DNA of 64,000 nt from UBA7672 sp965229115. Lineage in GTDB: Bacteria > Pseudomonadota > Alphaproteobacteria > Caulobacterales > Hyphomonadaceae. The position numbers were made by a program, and so were the translations under genes. Positions 23,867 through 32,865 of the stretch are shown here, piece after piece (the stretch's first letter is position 1; each line of letters opens with the position of its first letter). The DNA is taken from positions 248,001 through 312,000 of the forward strand of contig CBDDIR010000003.1 of assembly GCA_965229115.1 (NCBI GenBank). Direction: 5' to 3'. Below the pieces are notes generated by a model. The model was not told the DNA's origin, did no database searches, and worked only from the letters and a program-made list of their open reading frames with translations.

Positions 23867-24991
23867 CTAGGCGGCCGGGGCGACGCCGAGCAAGAGGTCC
23901 TCGAGGCGCTTTGACTGGATGTCGAGGTTGAAGTCCCGCAGGGCGACGTCCCGGCCGGCTTGCCCCATGGCGCGGGTCGCATCGGGATTGGCGACCAGCT
24001 TCTCAAGCGAGGCAGCAAAGGCTTCCGCATCGCCCTCCGGGCTCAGCAGGCCCGTCTGGCCGTCCTTCACGCATTCGGGGATGCCGGCGTGGCGCGTGGC
24101 GGCAACGGCGCAGCCGGACAGCATGGCTTCGATGCAAACCATGGGAAGCCCCTCGGCGTCGCCCGTGGCAGCGCGGCGGGAAGGGACGCAGTGGATCATC
24201 GCTTCGGCAAAATGCTTCGGCATATCCCTCGCAGGTATCCAGCCGGGGAGTTCGATGTTGACGCCGGTGGCTTGCAGTTTGGCGGCGAGATCAGCTTTCA
24301 ACGGCCCATCGCCCACCATGCGGACACGCCAGCCGTCGAGTTTCGATCCAAGGCGGGCGAGGGCGGCGGCCAGCGTGTCGACACCCTTCTTCTCGACCCA
24401 GCGGCCAGCGAAGAGGATTAGCTTGCTCTTCTCGTCCGGTGCAAAGCGCGATGGGTCAACGCCGTTATAGTGCACCCTCATCTTGTCAGCCGGGCAGCCA
24501 GCCTTGGCGAGTTCGCCCCGGATGAAGTCCGACACCGGCAAGATCAGCGTTGCGTCGCGCCAGAGCGTTGCGCGGCGGCGGTTATAGACACGGGTGAAGC
24601 TGTTGCGCGTGTTGGCGTGCTTGGTGGCGTCGCCGCCGTGGTATGTGACCACAAGTGGCAGGTTCATCGCCCGCGCCAGCGGTAGGGCATAAGCGGCCGC
24701 CTTGCCGAAATGCGCATGGATCAATGCGGGTTTTTCAGCTGCTAGCGTGTCTTTCAGCTTCTGCGAGATCAGGCCGAACTGCTTGAAGCCGGTTTCGCCG
24801 AGCGGGCCATGCAGCTTCGCCAGTTCGATCGCCTTCAGGCCCGCGGGCGGTTGCTGGCGCAACTCGCTGCCGACGAAGACAGGCTGCAGCCGGCTGAAGG
24901 ATTTGTAGGCGTTCTGGATGAAGCCTTCGGACGGCGCGAACATCTTGTCCGCAAACACGAGGAATTGCCGCGTCACCTGCGATTCCCCCAT
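23867..24991 (-). CDS. Glycosyltransferase family 4
   Basis: 374 residues from the ATG at 24989-24991, with GAGGAC upstream; a longer reading lacks homology-like sequence. The GT-B fold is recognisable: the N-terminal half has HAHFGKAAAYALPLA and VVTYHGGDATKH; the C-terminal half has LILFAGRWVEKKGVDTL and the EGLPMVCIEAMLSGCAVAAT donor-binding motif with the E-x7-E pattern. The context with two further glycosyltransferase genes at 27.2-29.6 kb suggests lipopolysaccharide or exopolysaccharide assembly. The acceptor is unknown. It splits the I78 triplet. Confidence 0.92.
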   Translation of the reverse strand: MGESQVTRQFLVFADKMFAPSEGFIQNAYKSFSRLQPVFVGSELRQQPPAGLKAIELAKLHGPLGETGFKQFGLISQKLKDTLAAEKPALIHAHFGKAAAYALPLARAMNLPLVVTYHGGDATKHANTRNSFTRVYNRRRATLWRDATLILPVSDFIRGELAKAGCPADKMRVHYNGVDPSRFAPDEKSKLILFAGRWVEKKGVDTLAAALARLGSKLDGWRVRMVGDGPLKADLAAKLQATGVNIELPGWIPARDMPKHFAEAMIHCVPSRRAATGDAEGLPMVCIEAMLSGCAVAATRHAGIPECVKDGQTGLLSPEGDAEAFAASLEKLVANPDATRAMGQAGRDVALRDFNLDIQSKRLEDLLLGVAPAA

Positions 24992-25065
24992 GGCTAGACC
25001 GTCCTCTGTGCGAGGGGATCGCCTTATCGCAGTCTTATGACGTGGGCAAACGCGGCAGAGGCAAC

Positions 25066-25377
25066 CTAGCCGCAGCGGACGCCGGTGATGATGCCCTGCG
25101 TGTCGATCTCGATGTTCAGACGCTTGAACACATAGTCCATTGTCACGATCGAGTCCGGCTTGATGTGGCGCACGAGCTTGTCGGCAGGCGGCACAGCGGG
25201 ATCGGTCGCGGGCTTGCCGATGAGGTTCTGGTAGGATTGCGCCTTGCACGCATCAGCCTGTTCCGGCGGCATCACGACTGTCTCCGATTTATCCGCGCCC
25301 TTCGGCGATGTCGCTGCCGGGGTCGTGGTGCAGGCAGCCATTGTGGCGAGGGCGATCAGGGCGAGGGCGTGTTTCAT
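25066..25377 (-). CDS. I78-family peptidase inhibitor-like lipoprotein (copy 2)
   Basis: 103 residues. Lipobox TMAAC gives a lipidated N terminus, then about 30 residues of linker and the I78-like domain: CKAQSYQNLIGKP, AVPPADKLVRHIKPDS, VFKRLNIEIDTQGIITGVRCG. It has the same Cys pattern as its neighbours. The start is the ATG at 25375-25377; more upstream codons overlap the end of copy 3. It lies 74 bases upstream of the glycosyltransferase start and 73 bases after copy 3, on the same strand. Confidence 0.85.
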   Translation of the reverse strand: MKHALALIALATMAACTTTPAATSPKGADKSETVVMPPEQADACKAQSYQNLIGKPATDPAVPPADKLVRHIKPDSIVTMDYVFKRLNIEIDTQGIITGVRCG

Positions 25378-25450
25378 ATCAGAGCCTTTAAGAGATACGC
25401 CCGCGACGCAAGGCGTCGCGGGCGCGTCAGCCTTCACGAGAGAGCGCGGA

Positions 25451-25795
25451 TCAACCGCAGCGCATGCCGGTGATGACGCCAGCCGCATCGACATCGATGT
25501 TCAGGCGGGCTTCGGAGAAGTCCATCGTTACCTGATCGCCCGGCTTGATGATGCGCACGGACGGACCAGCCGCCGGGACGCCAGCATCGGTAACCGGCTT
25601 GCCAACCAGGGCGGTGTACTGCGCCATGTTGCAGGTATCGGCGGTGGCCGGGTCGGTCGGCGTTGCGACCGGGGGCGCCGGTTCAACAGGCGCGGCTGCT
25701 GCCGGCTCGACGGGGGCTGCGGGGGTGGGCTCGGTCGACGGCGAGCAAGCCATCAGCGCGATCCCGGCGACAACTGCGAGGAATGTGTTTTTCAT
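25451..25795 (-). CDS. I78-family peptidase inhibitor-like lipoprotein (copy 3)
   Basis: 114 residues. Lipobox ALMAC is followed by an unusually long proline/alanine linker (PAAPVEPAAAAPVEPAPP), then the I78-like domain: CNMAQYTALVGKP, GVPAAGPSVRIIKPGDQ, EARLNIDVDAAGVITGMRCG. Copies 2 and 3 share the ending ITG(V/M)RCG and are the closest pair. A periplasmic or surface protease-inhibitor role is inferred from the family. Linker length differs between copies, which could set the reach from the membrane. Confidence 0.87.
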   Translation of the reverse strand: MKNTFLAVVAGIALMACSPSTEPTPAAPVEPAAAAPVEPAPPVATPTDPATADTCNMAQYTALVGKPVTDAGVPAAGPSVRIIKPGDQVTMDFSEARLNIDVDAAGVITGMRCG

Positions 25796-25886
25796 GGCGA
25801 GGAGAGTAGAGCGCGTCTGACGGCGTTCAAGTGAACCGTCAGTTACTCTGTGTCCTCTCCGCAATGATTTCGGAGTTGTCGCTCGG

Positions 25887-26525
25887 TCAGGTGGGCGGTG
25901 CAATGCACGACGCAAGAAGCGTGGACTGGATGACAGATTCACCGCCGCCAATAGGAAGCTTCTGTAATGTCGCCGGCGTACCCTGCTCAAGGTAGATCGC
26001 GGTCGGCGGCAGGTTGCGATCGACGCAGTACTTTTGGCGGTACGCATCGGCGATCTGCGTCTTGAAATCACTGGTGATGATGAGTTCGCCGTGGCCCGGG
26101 CCAAGCCTGTCCGTGATGCCCTTCATGACACCGCGAATTTCCTCAAGGCGCTGCGGATAGCTCGCATCGGTCGAAAGCCGCAGAACCTCGGCATCCGCGG
26201 GATATTCGGGCCGCGAGCCAGCAGCGGGCTTTTCGCCGGTCAGTGGTATGACGGTCTGGTATTCGGTCTTGCTATCGGCGTTGACGGTGACGCTCGCGGT
26301 ATATGGGCCGCTCGCGACCACGCCCGGCGGCAGCACCCACACGAGATGCTGCGTTGCTGCGTCGAACGTTGCAATGACTTCTTCGAACGTCTTGTCGGAT
26401 TCAGTAGCAGCAGGCGCCGTCGCCGAAGCAGCCGCAGTCTCCGGTGCCGCATCGGTCTTGGCTGGGTCGCCGCAGGCGGCAAGCAAAAGGGCCGGAGCGA
26501 CGAGTGCGGAAAAAATCCTGGTCAT
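25887..26525 (-). CDS. Lipoprotein of unknown function
   Basis: 212 residues. A lipoprotein signal (VAPALLLAAC) is followed by an alanine/threonine-rich linker to about residue 45 and then a domain I do not recognise (VLPPGVVASGPYTASVTVN, YPQRLEEIRGVMKGITDRLG, AYRQKYCVDRNLPPTAIYL). The middle part resembles a small beta-rich domain followed by a helical stretch. It lies between infC and the I78 copies on the same strand, 41 bases after infC, so it may be transcribed with them. Confidence 0.75.
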   Translation of the reverse strand: MTRIFSALVAPALLLAACGDPAKTDAAPETAAASATAPAATESDKTFEEVIATFDAATQHLVWVLPPGVVASGPYTASVTVNADSKTEYQTVIPLTGEKPAAGSRPEYPADAEVLRLSTDASYPQRLEEIRGVMKGITDRLGPGHGELIITSDFKTQIADAYRQKYCVDRNLPPTAIYLEQGTPATLQKLPIGGGESVIQSTLLASCIAPPT

Positions 26526-26566
26526 CGCTCCGGCCCTTCAATGCAGTACGTTGTAGCTCGCGCTTA

Positions 26567-27106
26567 TCAGCGTGGCGAAAGGACCATCACCATCTGGCGA
26601 CCTTCGAGCCTCGGCTCGGACTCGACCTTCGCGACGTCTGCGAATTCGGCCTTCACCTTGGCAAGCAGTTCCATGCCGATGTGCTGGTGCGCCATTTCGC
26701 GACCACGGAAGCGCATGGTGATCTTCACCTTGTCGCCTTCTTCGAAGAAGCGGCGGATCGAGCGGCCCTTCACTTCGTAATCGTGCTTGTCGATGTTCGG
26801 ACGGAGCTTGATCTCTTTGAGGTCAGCCGACTTCTGCTTCTTGCGCGCTTCGGCTTTCTTCTTCTGCTCGGCAAAGCGTTGCTTGCCGTAGTCAGCGATC
26901 TTCACGACCGGCGGGTCGTTGTCAGGGGCGACCATCACGAGGTCGAGGCTGACTTCCTTGGCTGCCTCGAGAGCGGCCTCCAGCGGCATCTCGCCTTGCT
27001 TCTCGCCTTTTTCGTCGATCAGCAGGACGCGCGGTGCGCGGATATCCTCGTTGATCTGCGGGCCTTCTTTCTTCGGCGATTGGGCCTGCTGCGGACGCTG
27101 CGCGAT
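26567..27106 (-). CDS. infC: Translation initiation factor IF-3 (ATC start)
   Basis: 179 residues if translation begins at the ATC at 27104-27106, which follows AAGGAG by seven bases. The first ATG in frame (26989) would delete the conserved N-terminal segment PQINEDIRAPRVLLIDEKGE, so it cannot be the real start. The remaining sequence is canonical: VAPDNDPPVVKIADYGKQR, then KEIKLRPNIDKHDYEVK, then VKITMRFRGREMAH. IF-3 discriminates against non-AUG starts, and rare start codons on infC allow autoregulation. Downstream on the same strand are the lipoprotein, I78 genes, rpmI and rplT. Confidence 0.96.
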   Translation of the reverse strand: MAQRPQQAQSPKKEGPQINEDIRAPRVLLIDEKGEKQGEMPLEAALEAAKEVSLDLVMVAPDNDPPVVKIADYGKQRFAEQKKKAEARKKQKSADLKEIKLRPNIDKHDYEVKGRSIRRFFEEGDKVKITMRFRGREMAHQHIGMELLAKVKAEFADVAKVESEPRLEGRQMVMVLSPR

Positions 27107-27161
27107 GGTAGTTCTCCTTGGTGGCTTACGAGCGGGCTTATGCCCGAACTCGCGGAAATGT

Positions 27162-28361
27162 TCAAGAATCGGAGCCTTCGGTCATTTCCGGGCTGGATTC
27201 GGCTGGTTGGTCCGGCTCGGACGCGGTCTCAGACGCCGGTGTTTCCGGGGCGGTCTGGACGGGAGCCGGAGGGGCTATGTTGGGTGGAAGGACGCCCAAT
27301 CCAAGAGCGGCGCGTTTGACATCTTCCGTGCCGATCGCCTCAAGGGCGGCCGCGTGCAGGACCATCATGGAGCCGCCACGAGGGGCGGCACGGCCGAGGC
27401 GGGTTTTCGGGTTCCACACGGTCCGCAGGTCGCGTTCCATGCTCTCGTTCCACTCCTGCGCGAACAGGCAAACGCCCGGCGTGCGGGCAGCCGCCGCAAG
27501 GTGCATAGGGCCGGTATCGCCGCCCAGTGCAAAGACAGCCCGCTCGGCCAGGGTAGCCAGCTGGAACAGGTCGGTACGGCCGACAATGTTCTTGGCGCGG
27601 GGTTCCATCTTCTGGATCTGCGCCCCGATATCGCCTTCAGCCTTGGTGCCAATGACGACTGGGGTAATGCCGGCATCTGCGACCCAGCTCGCAATCTTGG
27701 CGAATCGATCAGCTGGCCAGCGTTTTTCGGGGTGATCTGCCGATGATCCGGGGATCATCAGCATGTACGGCCCGTTCAGGCTGAAGAAGGCAGGCTGGAA
27801 GCGCGGCGGGTCACGGAAGGCGGGGCGGATCCAGTCGACCGACGGCAGCACATCCTGGCCAATGATCCAGCCGGTAGGATCGCCAGGCGGTTTCGGCGTC
27901 AGGCCAGCGTGCAGCAGTTGTTCGGCCAGCCGGTCGAAATTGTGCATTTCGCCCCGGTTTTCGTTCATGTGCTGGTGCGACGCGCCTTTCGCATGGCCTG
28001 ACCAGAGCGGCTTCTTGCCCGTCAGACCCATGAAATACTGCGCAGTGCGGTCGTTATTCTGGAAATCATAGACCATGTCGTATCCGGCGCTACGCAGGCG
28101 GCGGATGAGGTCGGCGCGGCCCTTGAGATCCTTCGGGCGCCCGTCTGCCTCGACAATATCGAAATAGGGGCACGCTTTGGCGAAAGCCTCGAACGGCTCG
28201 GTCGTCAGGAGGGTGATGCGCGCGGACGGGTGCGTGGCGCGCACCACACGCATGGCGCCCAGCGCCTGCATGAAATCGCCCATGGCCCCAAGCTTGATGA
28301 CCAGCACGCGCTTGAGCGTGTCACCAGGATTGGCGGGCGGGGTGTAAGAGAGACTCGTCAT
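27162..28361 (-). CDS. Glycosyltransferase family 9 (heptosyltransferase-like)
   Basis: 399 residues. The N-terminal strand KRVLVIKLGAMGDFMQALGA is the GT9/heptosyltransferase signature, and the C-terminal half has MLMIPGSSADHPEKRWPADRF and FALGGDTGPMHLAAAARTPGV, the ADP-heptose-type donor site. A proline/acidic tail of about 45 residues extends beyond the usual end. It probably adds a core sugar to lipopolysaccharide on the cytoplasmic face of the inner membrane. The ATG overlaps the stop of the upstream GT4 gene (ATGA), indicating co-translation. It ends 56 bases before infC. Confidence 0.93.
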   Translation of the reverse strand: MTSLSYTPPANPGDTLKRVLVIKLGAMGDFMQALGAMRVVRATHPSARITLLTTEPFEAFAKACPYFDIVEADGRPKDLKGRADLIRRLRSAGYDMVYDFQNNDRTAQYFMGLTGKKPLWSGHAKGASHQHMNENRGEMHNFDRLAEQLLHAGLTPKPPGDPTGWIIGQDVLPSVDWIRPAFRDPPRFQPAFFSLNGPYMLMIPGSSADHPEKRWPADRFAKIASWVADAGITPVVIGTKAEGDIGAQIQKMEPRAKNIVGRTDLFQLATLAERAVFALGGDTGPMHLAAAARTPGVCLFAQEWNESMERDLRTVWNPKTRLGRAAPRGGSMMVLHAAALEAIGTEDVKRAALGLGVLPPNIAPPAPVQTAPETPASETASEPDQPAESSPEMTEGSDS

Positions 28362-29584
28362 GAAGGCCGACCCATTAGCCTGTCATAGACTGCAAGCGTC
28401 GCTTGCTGAAGCGCTGTCGTGGTGAACTTTTCCCGGACTCGCGCCTGAGCGGTATCGCCCATCGCCCGGCGACCTTCCGGACCGCGTTCCAGAAGGTTGC
28501 CAATGGCGTCGGCCAAAGCGGCTGGCGCGAGGGGTGGCACCACGAAACCGGTCTGCCCGTCGACGATGATTTCGCCTTGCGCGCCGATGTTCGAGCCAAT
28601 GACCGGCACGCCCATGGCCCCAGCTTCGGCCGCAACCCGGCCGAACGCCTCCGGTTCGTTGGAGGGCGCAATGACGATATCCGCGAGGGCGAAGGCTGCC
28701 GGCATGTCGTCACAATGGCCTACCATGGCGATCCTGTCGTCAAGTCCGTGCTGTGCGATCAGCTGCGCGAGCTCGTTCATGTAGTTCTCGCGGCCCTGAG
28801 GGTCGCCTGCGAAAATCATCCGCCAGGCAGGGACGGGCCGCGATTTCAGCAGGGCGGCGGCGGCAATCGCCTCGCGATGACCTTTCCAGCCTGTCATGCG
28901 GGCCGGCAGCAGGATCAGGGCTTCGTTGCGCTCGGCGGCGTCTGCCGGAAGTCGCCACTCCTTGGCCAGAGCAGCGCGGCGCGCCGGAAGGATCGCCTCC
29001 GGGGTAAAGCGCTTGATATCGACGCCACGGTGGATCGTGATCACCCGGCTGGCCGCATCCGGGTACTGCTGGCGGACATGCGCGGCGGTGTAGTCGGAGT
29101 TGGCGATGATCGCGTCACCGCGCGCCATGACCGAATTGTAGAGGCGCTTGGCGGACGAGCGGGCGTTATAGACGCCGTGATAGGTCGTCACGAACGGCTT
29201 CTTCATCCGGCGAGCCGCCCACAGGGCGCTCCAGGCAGGCGCGCGCGAGCGGGCGTGCACCAGGTCCACCTTGTTCGCCGCGATGATTTTCGAAAGCACT
29301 GTCGCGTTGCCATAGATGCCAAGCGGGTTCTTGGTGGCGAGATTGTCGATCTTGATCAGTTCGGCCCCGGCGCGGGTAAGTTCGTCCTCGAGCCTTCCGC
29401 CTACGCTGGCGACGAGAGCCTTGGCTCCAGCGGCCTTCAGGGCCTCAGCGACCTCGACGGTCGTTCGTTCGGCCCCGCCTGCGGACAGGTGTGGGATAAC
29501 CTGCAAGACTGTCCGACCCGACAACGACAACGCCAGCGATTCTCCGGTTTTTCCGCGCTTGCGAGACCGATAGTCGCTTTTCAC
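28358..29584 (-). CDS. Glycosyltransferase family 4
   Basis: 408 residues from a GTG at 29582-29584. The GT-B fold has VLQVIPHLSAGGAERTTVEVA at the N terminus (the glycine-rich acceptor loop), FVTTYHGVYNARSSAKRLYN, RMTGWKGHREAIAAA, and the donor motif EAFGRVAAEAGAMGVPVIGS. The first about 20 residues are basic, and no ribosome site is obvious, so the true start may be slightly downstream. It is translationally coupled to the GT9 gene and divergent from the hydrolase at 29613, leaving only 28 bases for both upstream regions. Confidence 0.92.
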   Translation of the reverse strand: MKSDYRSRKRGKTGESLALSLSGRTVLQVIPHLSAGGAERTTVEVAEALKAAGAKALVASVGGRLEDELTRAGAELIKIDNLATKNPLGIYGNATVLSKIIAANKVDLVHARSRAPAWSALWAARRMKKPFVTTYHGVYNARSSAKRLYNSVMARGDAIIANSDYTAAHVRQQYPDAASRVITIHRGVDIKRFTPEAILPARRAALAKEWRLPADAAERNEALILLPARMTGWKGHREAIAAAALLKSRPVPAWRMIFAGDPQGRENYMNELAQLIAQHGLDDRIAMVGHCDDMPAAFALADIVIAPSNEPEAFGRVAAEAGAMGVPVIGSNIGAQGEIIVDGQTGFVVPPLAPAALADAIGNLLERGPEGRRAMGDTAQARVREKFTTTALQQATLAVYDRLMGRPS

Positions 29585-29612
29585 GCCAGCGCAAACCGAT
29601 CAAAAGCGGGGG

Positions 29613-30386
29613 ATGACGACAGACGCACCGGAATACCTCCACCATAAGGGCGCAACGCTCGCTTTCCGCCGGTCGCAGGGCGAAGCGGGCAGGGCCGGCA
29701 TCGTCTGGATGGGCGGGTTCCATTCCGACATGCTGGGCGAGAAGGCGACGCTTCTTCATCAGGCTGCCGCGGAGGCGGGACGCAGCTATGTCCGTTTCGA
29801 CTATCTAGGCCATGGCGAAAGCAGCGGGCGCTTCGAGGATGGAACGATCGGGCGTTGGCGGTCCGATGCGCTGGAGGTGCTCGACAAGCTGACGGATGGT
29901 CCGCAGGTCGTGGTGGGCTCGTCGATGGGCGGATGGATGGCGCTGCTGGCGGCGCTGGCAAAGCCTGAGCGCGTGAAAGGCCTGGTGCTGCTCGCGCCTG
30001 CGCCCGACTTCACCGACAAGCTGATGTGGGCGTCATTTGATGAAAGCCAGAGGCGGCAGATCATGGAGGACGGCTTTTGGACCAGACCGTCGCCATACGA
30101 TGCGTCTGGCTATCCGATCACACGCGAGCTGATCCAGGAAGGGCGCGAGTGGAACGTGCTCGACGGTGAGATCGCCGTCGATGTTCCTGTTCGCATTCTG
30201 CAGGGCGGGCTGGATACCGACGTTCCGTGGACCCACTCACTCGATCTCGCGGACAAGCTGCGGTCTAAAGATGTGGTCTGGTCGCTGGTTAAGGATGGCG
30301 ACCACAGGCTCTCACGTCCGCAGGACATCGCACGGATGATAACGACCGTTCTGGCGACGGCGGATCAGGTCGACGCAGTAGCCTGA
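29613..30386 (+). CDS. Alpha/beta hydrolase (ABHD10-like)
   Basis: 257 residues with no signal peptide. The nucleophile elbow is VVGSSMGGW, the acid is in GGLDTDVPW and the His in KDGDHRLS, all in the usual order. The early VRFDYLGHGESSG is the HG-type oxyanion/cap strand shared with ABHD10-like thioesterases or esterases. The substrate is unknown. Its 3' end overlaps the convergent epimerase gene by 22 bases. Confidence 0.9.
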   Translation: MTTDAPEYLHHKGATLAFRRSQGEAGRAGIVWMGGFHSDMLGEKATLLHQAAAEAGRSYVRFDYLGHGESSGRFEDGTIGRWRSDALEVLDKLTDGPQVVVGSSMGGWMALLAALAKPERVKGLVLLAPAPDFTDKLMWASFDESQRRQIMEDGFWTRPSPYDASGYPITRELIQEGREWNVLDGEIAVDVPVRILQGGLDTDVPWTHSLDLADKLRSKDVVWSLVKDGDHRLSRPQDIARMITTVLATADQVDAVA

Positions 30387-31201
30387 AGGCACTGCTGCAA
30401 GCCTTCGCGATAGGTTGGGAATTGCGGACGCCAGCCGAGCGCCGCTTTCGCCTTGGCGTTGGAGACGCGCTTGCACTCAGCATAGAAGCGCTGCGCAGCA
30501 GGCGAGAGGCCGGCATCTTCGATTGCAACGGCTGGCGGCGGCGCGACGCCGAGAAGTTCTGCCGCATGGACCAGCACTTCATCAGCGGGGGCAGGCGCGT
30601 CATCGCAAATATTGAAGATGCGCGCCGACGTGTTCACCGTCATTGCAAGATGCAGCGCTTTTGCGATGTCGGTTACATGCGCGCGCGAAAAAACCTGTCC
30701 GGGTTTCACAATGCGGCGGGCATTCGGTTCGCGCACGCGTTCGATCTGCGAGCGACCGGGGCCATAGATGCCGGGCAGACGGAAAACACGAGCGCCAACA
30801 TCCAGCCACTGTGCTTCGCCGCGCACGCGATTGATGGCCTCACGGCTCAGCGGCGCGAGCGGCGTTTCCTCGAACGCCCAGCCGCCGCCGAGGTCACCAT
30901 AGACACCGGTCGTGGATAGATAGCCGATCCAGTTGGCGCTCGACGCCTGTTCACCGAAGGCTCGGAACACCGGGCACCCGTGTTCGTCGGGCGGAACGGA
31001 GATCAGCCAGCCAGCGCCGTTGGGCAGGGCAATGTCCGTACCCGGCCAGATCATGGCCTCGAAACCTTGGGCTGACAGGGGAGCGGCAGAGGCCGCGCTT
31101 CGCACCGTGCCGGCGGATTTTATCCCGTCTCCATGCAGAATTCGGGCGAGTTCGGTCGCTACAAACCCGAAGCCGAATGCGAGGAGCTGCGTTGGGAGCA
31201 T
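30365..31201 (-). CDS. NAD(P)-dependent epimerase/SDR-like protein
   Basis: 278 residues from the ATG at 31199-31201 (MLPTQLLAFGFGFVATE). The glycine motif FGFGFVATELA marks the Rossmann fold, YLSTTGVYGDLGG contains the Tyr region, and VFRLPGIYGPGRS is the substrate loop of extended SDRs. The central YxxxK is not evident, so catalysis is uncertain; this pattern fits the YeeZ-like subgroup. It is transcribed convergently to the hydrolase. Confidence 0.85.
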   Translation of the reverse strand: MLPTQLLAFGFGFVATELARILHGDGIKSAGTVRSAASAAPLSAQGFEAMIWPGTDIALPNGAGWLISVPPDEHGCPVFRAFGEQASSANWIGYLSTTGVYGDLGGGWAFEETPLAPLSREAINRVRGEAQWLDVGARVFRLPGIYGPGRSQIERVREPNARRIVKPGQVFSRAHVTDIAKALHLAMTVNTSARIFNICDDAPAPADEVLVHAAELLGVAPPPAVAIEDAGLSPAAQRFYAECKRVSNAKAKAALGWRPQFPTYREGLQQCLQATAST

Positions 31202-31283
31202 GTTCTTGCCGTATTGATGCTGTAGGGGCTTATGGGCTCGCCTTACGCGCCTGACCAGCGCGGCCGCCAGAACGGACCCGTTT

Positions 31284-31985
31284 ATGCGCACTCTGTTGAT
31301 CCCGCTGCTTCTGCTGGCGACCGCTCCGGCGGCTTTTGCGCAGACCGAGGAGGAGCGCCTGGAGCATTGCCTCGACCAGATCGATAAGGATGCCGAAGTC
31401 GCCTATCAGGATGGGCTGACATGGATGGCGAAGGGCAACCGGCCCGCTGCTCGCCACTGCACGGCGCTCGCCCTGATCGCGCTCGGCCAGGAAGCAGAAG
31501 GCGCTGCGCGTCTCGAAGAGCTTGCCAACGCGCCGGATGCCGGCGGGCTTGAAGAGCGTGGTGTCTATCTCGCGCAATCGGGCAATGCCTGGCTGCTGGC
31601 CGACATGCCGGACGCGGCGATCGTCACGCTGACCAACGCGTTGAAGCTCCGCCCTGACGACGGCGAACTCTACAAGGATCGCGCGCGCGCCTATCTGAAG
31701 ATTGGCAAGCTGCAGGAAGCGGGCTTCGATCTCGATGCCGCTATCCAGCGCTCCGCGGGCAATGCCGAAGCCTATCGCATGCGTGGCTATGTCCTGATGA
31801 AGTCCAATCGCCTCGCCGATGCGTGGAAGGATGTCGAGACGGCTATGCGTCTGGCGCCGAAGGATGTCGACGTACTCGTGCTGCGCGGCGATGTGCGCGA
31901 GGCCATGCGCGTTGCGGGCATGGCTGATCCGAGCGTCGTCGAGCAACCCGCAGAAGAGTCACGCACGCGCATCGTCGGCAACTAG
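31284..31985 (+). CDS. Exported TPR protein
   Basis: 233 residues. The signal peptide ends near APAAFAQ (about residue 20). At least three tetratricopeptide repeats follow, best seen in SGNAWLLADMPDAAIVTLTNAL, DRARAYLKIGKLQEAGFDLDAAI and MRGYVLMKSNRLADAWKDVETAM. It is probably a periplasmic scaffold for protein-protein contacts; the partner is unknown. It converges on mtgA with a 4-base gap. Confidence 0.88.
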   Translation: MRTLLIPLLLLATAPAAFAQTEEERLEHCLDQIDKDAEVAYQDGLTWMAKGNRPAARHCTALALIALGQEAEGAARLEELANAPDAGGLEERGVYLAQSGNAWLLADMPDAAIVTLTNALKLRPDDGELYKDRARAYLKIGKLQEAGFDLDAAIQRSAGNAEAYRMRGYVLMKSNRLADAWKDVETAMRLAPKDVDVLVLRGDVREAMRVAGMADPSVVEQPAEESRTRIVGN

Positions 31986-31989
31986 CGCG

Positions 31990-32865
31990 CTACGGTCCGA
32001 CCACGCATTTGTCGAGGCCGTCGCGGCGGACCATGCCCATCAGGGCCTGGATTTTTGTATTGCGGCGACCAGTGGCGTAGTTGCCGTCGATCTTCCAGCG
32101 GTTGGGGCTCGGCAGCACGGCAGCAAGCGAGGCAGCCTGGCGAGGCGTCAGGTCCTTCGCCGAAACGCCGAAGCGTTCCTGCGCAGCTTGTTCGACGCCG
32201 TAGATGCCATCGCCCCATTCGGCGACGTTGAGATAGATCTCCATGATGCGCGGCTTGGTCCACATCCATTCCGCCAGCATGGTGAAATAGGCCTCGGCGC
32301 CTTTGCGCGCCCAGCCGCCGCCATTCCACAGGAAGACGTTCTTGGCTGTCTGCTGAGAGATGGTCGACGCGCCCCGCAGGTCGCCACCATTTTCAGCGGC
32401 CTGCATCGCCTTCTGGATTTCCTTCATGTCGAAGCCGTTGTGCGAGCAGAAGTTCTGGTCTTCCGACGCGATGACGGCGCGCACGAGGTGCGGCGAGATG
32501 TTCTTGAGATCGACCCAGGTGGAGCGGACTTCGACGCCGCGCATGGCGGTGCCAGCCATGTTGAAGGTCGGCGCAGGGCCGGTCCAGCCGATCGTGAAGA
32601 CGGCGAGCAGGCTGAGGATCAGGAAGCTGCCGACAGCGATCGTCGTCCATTTCAGGAAACCGACGAGGATGACGCGCCAGAGCGGCTTTTCGTATGTGTA
32701 CGGATCGCCTTGCGCCGTCATGCCCGCGCGCCAGCGGCCGAGCATCCCGCCCTGGTTCTGAGCGGGCTTCGCGTCGGACGGAGACGATGAATATGACGAC
32801 GATGACTCTTCGCGCGGTGAAGCGGAGCCGTTGTCTGGATCAGAATTATCAGGCTGGTCCAGCAT
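31990..32865 (-). CDS. mtgA: Monofunctional biosynthetic peptidoglycan transglycosylase
   Basis: 291 residues from the ATG at 32863-32865, preceded by GAGGAGTGGG, which decides it over an ATG 18 bases upstream. The N-terminal tail of about 65 residues is Ser/Pro-rich and cytoplasmic, followed by one membrane segment. The GT51 domain is then complete: VIASEDQNFCSHNGFDMKEI (catalytic Glu in the EDxxF motif), RGASTISQQTAKN, and KPRIMEIYLNVAEWGDGIYG. It polymerises lipid II in the periplasm. It overlaps the 3' end of queG by 17 bases. The long Ser-rich tail is not common in the family. Confidence 0.96.
   Translation of the reverse strand: MLDQPDNSDPDNGSASPREESSSSYSSSPSDAKPAQNQGGMLGRWRAGMTAQGDPYTYEKPLWRVILVGFLKWTTIAVGSFLILSLLAVFTIGWTGPAPTFNMAGTAMRGVEVRSTWVDLKNISPHLVRAVIASEDQNFCSHNGFDMKEIQKAMQAAENGGDLRGASTISQQTAKNVFLWNGGGWARKGAEAYFTMLAEWMWTKPRIMEIYLNVAEWGDGIYGVEQAAQERFGVSAKDLTPRQAASLAAVLPSPNRWKIDGNYATGRRNTKIQALMGMVRRDGLDKCVVGP

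Noticed and set aside
28896..29093. Short open frames opposite the GT4 gene
   Set aside because: These are shadows of a glycosyltransferase with both GT-B motifs intact.
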